Source of the DNA: CAZHEV01 sp964531335 [NCBI: uncultured bacterium] | Lineage (GTDB): Bacteria; Eisenbacteria; RBG-16-71-46; CAZHEV01 | Direction: 5' to 3' | Length of the DNA stretch: 64,000 bases | Assembly: GCA_964531335.1 (NCBI GenBank) | Contig: CAZHEV010000011.1 | Coordinates: 44,673 to 108,672 of the forward strand | Shown here: piece after piece, positions 62,502 through 64,000 of the stretch | How the letters are laid out: every line of letters begins with the position of its first letter | Numbering within the stretch: position 1 is the stretch's first letter | Translations under genes and position numbers: made by a program | Notes under the pieces: model-generated | The model's input: the letters and a program-made list of their open reading frames with translations, nothing else | Databases searched by the model: none | Told to the model about the DNA's origin: nothing

Positions 62502-63170
62502 CTAGGCCACCGCAGGGACGACTTCACCACAAGCTCCAGGATTGAAGATCTCGACCCCATGAGGCCCAGGAGTACCCCCCTTTTTCACCGGCGGGTTGAT
62601 CCACACCTCCTTCGGCAACTCCGCCGGTTTCGGTAACCCGCGCACAAAACGCTCGGGATGCGCCTCATATGCGCGCGCCAACACTCCAGCACGGCGCTCC
62701 CGCTTCTCTCGCGCACGCCCATAGTGCACATCGGCCGGCGTCATCCAGCCGAGGCCGCTGTGGTAGTGGTCGTCGTTGTACCAGCCGAAAGAGTGCACCG
62801 CAGCTTGACCTGGCGTCCTCGGCAGATCCAAAACGCCCCGGAAACTCCGGCCGGTACTTCAGCGTCTTGAACTGCGCCTCAGAGTAAGGGTTGTCGTTAC
62901 TCACGTGCGGGCGGCTGTGGCTCTTCTCAATCCCAAGGTCATCCAGCAGTTGAGCCACCGTCTTCGATCCCATCGACGGACCTCGGTCGGCGTGGATCGT
63001 CAGCTGCCCCGGCCCTATGCCCTGACGCCGACACGTCTCCTCGATCAGCCTCTTGGCAAGACGAGCACTCTCTCGGTTGGCCACCATCCAGCCCACCACG
63101 TACCGGCTGAATACGTCCAGTATCACGTAGAGGTAGTAGCAGCTCCACTTGACCGGGCCCTTCAGCTTCG
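62502..63170 (-). pseudogene. broken IS transposase (integrase core)
   Basis: The C-terminal two thirds of a DDE transposase of the IS3-like kind. From 63170 the frame reads KLKGPVKWSCYYLYVILDVF, SRYVVGWMVANRESARLAKR, LTIHADRGPSMGSKTVAQLL and PHVSNDNPYSEAQFKTLKYR. A frameshift near 62795 then moves the rest into another frame, where WYNDDHYHSGLGWMTPADVH continues to a stop at 62502. The N-terminal third is missing: the sequence starts at the point where an intron-like 3' end abuts it. Not functional. Confidence 0.85.
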
Positions 63171-63270
63171 GTGAAAGTAGGACGCGAGCGCCGGGCGGTG
63201 TTGCCACCGTCGGTTTCCCGCGTCTTCTTCCCGAACCGGACGTGCACCTTTCGTTATGCATCCGACTCTC
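63171..63270 (-). ncRNA. group II intron 3' end (domains V and VI)
   Basis: Minus-strand RNA features. Domain V-like hairpin at about 63233-63270: CGGATGCA pairs with TGCACGTCCG around an ACGAAAGG loop. It overlaps the end of the maturase frame, which stops inside it. The triad reads AGT where AGC is usual. The last bases of the intron would be TTTCAC at 63176-63171, ending in AC as group II introns do; the transposase frame resumes at once. Confidence 0.6.
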
Positions 63271-63700
63271 CAAGGGCTATGGCGTAGTCGGGTGTCCTCA
63301 TCCATCCCCGCCGGTATCGCATAACCGCGACACTGCTCATGAGAAACTGCTCGGCATTGTCATCCGCCCAGATCCTCCGGTGTCTACCGGCGGCCCGGCG
63401 GCGATGTCTAGCAATCTCATGCGCGTTCGCTTTTAGGTACTTCTTTCTCATCCATCGCCAGAGTCGATCCCCCACATACCAATCAAGGTGTGCAAGAATC
63501 GGTTTGGCGTTCGTGCAGAATCGATAGAAGTAGGTCCACCCGCGTAGGATGGGGTTGAGTTCCTGGAGTGTCTTTGAAAGCGAGGCACGGGTTGTGGCCC
63601 GTCCTGTCTGCCGCTTAATACGACGTCGGAGATCAATGATCTTCGCCTTGGGAATCTCGACCCGCGGCGTCCAGCCAAAGGTCGCATGCCACCGCAGCCG
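63254..63700 (-). pseudogene. 5'-truncated group II intron maturase (reverse transcriptase C-terminus)
   Basis: Only the C-terminal maturase and end region remains. The frame reads PKAKIIDLRRRIKRQTGR, then LQELNPILRGWTYFYRF, the characteristic maturase motif, then WYVGDRLWRWMRKKYLKANA, and stops at 63254 after YRRGWMRTPDYAIALGESDA. No reverse-transcriptase catalytic core is present: the frame enters the long repeat around 63700 and meets a stop soon after. It cannot be active. Confidence 0.8.
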
Positions 63701-63876
63701 CTGTCCCTCCCGAAAATTCCATCCGGGTTCGAATTGACGTGATTTCAGGCGGCGCCGGCTGAAATCTTGGTGTCAGGTTTGGGAAGTGCGGCACGGGCGG
63801 ATCGAGGTGAGATTTCCATTGAACCATTGAACCGAGGGCGGGATGCACGATTCGCAAGGTTTTGTGGGCTGTTCTT
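63701..63876. repeat. second copy of the long direct repeat
   Basis: Same orientation as 61812-61983. It has the cleaner hairpin: GATTTCAG and CTGAAATC, 8-base arms around GCGGCGCCGG. An internal ATTGAACC duplication is present here and absent in the first copy. It truncates the maturase frame on the left. Confidence 0.75.
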
Positions 63877-64000
63877 CCCAGATGACCCCGCGACTATGTG
63901 CACATATGGAGGGAGAGCGTCGACACTGCTTAGGCCCCGATCCTGGTGTACCGATGGTGCAGGCCGCCGAGCTGCGGGACGGCGGCAATCCTGCCCAGCT
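63877..64000. other. unassigned end of window
   Basis: A plus-strand frame opens at ATG 63882 and runs to the window end (LCAHMEGERRHCLGPDPGV), and a minus-strand frame is also open. Neither has a recognisable domain. It may continue the mobile region. Confidence 0.3.

Overview
This 64 kb window is GC-rich bacterial chromosome from a diderm. Lipoproteins, an Omp85/TamB pair, SecDF and outer-membrane barrels show the outer membrane. One secreted protein ends in a domain opening with NFPNPF, and DUF4159- and DUF4175-type genes sit together; both point to the FCB superphylum (an uncultured lineage such as Krumholzibacteriota, Eisenbacteria or Latescibacterota is my guess). No rRNA, tRNA or CRISPR array was found, so placement rests on gene content alone.

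Layout. 1-5.6 kb (minus): an iron block fur-feoB-small Cys protein-DtxR regulator-apbE, then a truncated STAS-MlaE permease. A palindromic operator and a sigma70-like promoter lie just upstream of fur. 5.8-10.4 kb (plus): a PfkB kinase and a two-gene heterodimeric ABC exporter. 10.4-12.6 kb (minus): a NatAB-type ABC-2 exporter. 12.9-15.5 kb (plus): a lipoprotein, a PLP trans-sulfuration enzyme and a TPR protein. 15.5-18.7 kb (minus): an unrecognised gene, a repeat-rich intergenic stretch, a GT2 glycosyltransferase and a UbiE/MenG methyltransferase. 18.7-22.8 kb (minus): two tandem paralogous secreted metallopeptidases. 23.2-26.7 kb (plus): a giant parallel beta-helix protein and a TPR lipoprotein, closed by a bidirectional terminator. 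26.8-30.6 kb (minus): a barrel protein, NAD(P)HX repair enzyme, AcpS, a HAD hydrolase and a zinc-ribbon protein. 30.8-38.1 kb (minus): a tightly packed four-gene DUF4159/DUF4175/TPR operon. 38.4-49.2 kb (minus): secDF, pdxJ, a YibQ-like protein, two related lipoproteins, a large barrel, rsmA and tatD. 49.5-50.5 kb: an AT-richer Panacea-type toxin-antitoxin island. 50.9-57.6 kb (plus): TamA-like and TamB-like genes. 57.7-61.7 kb (minus): metG, a YaaT-type PSP1 gene and holB. 61.7-64 kb: decayed mobile DNA.

The genes mostly serve envelope building and secretion (SecDF, TamAB, lipoproteins, barrels, secreted enzymes), iron uptake, and housekeeping (MetG, HolB, RsmA, AcpS, PdxJ). The most unusual items are the tandem metzincin-like peptidases, the Panacea antitoxin with an unfamiliar partner, the DUF4159/DUF4175 operon, and a group II intron remnant whose 3' end abuts a broken transposase gene.
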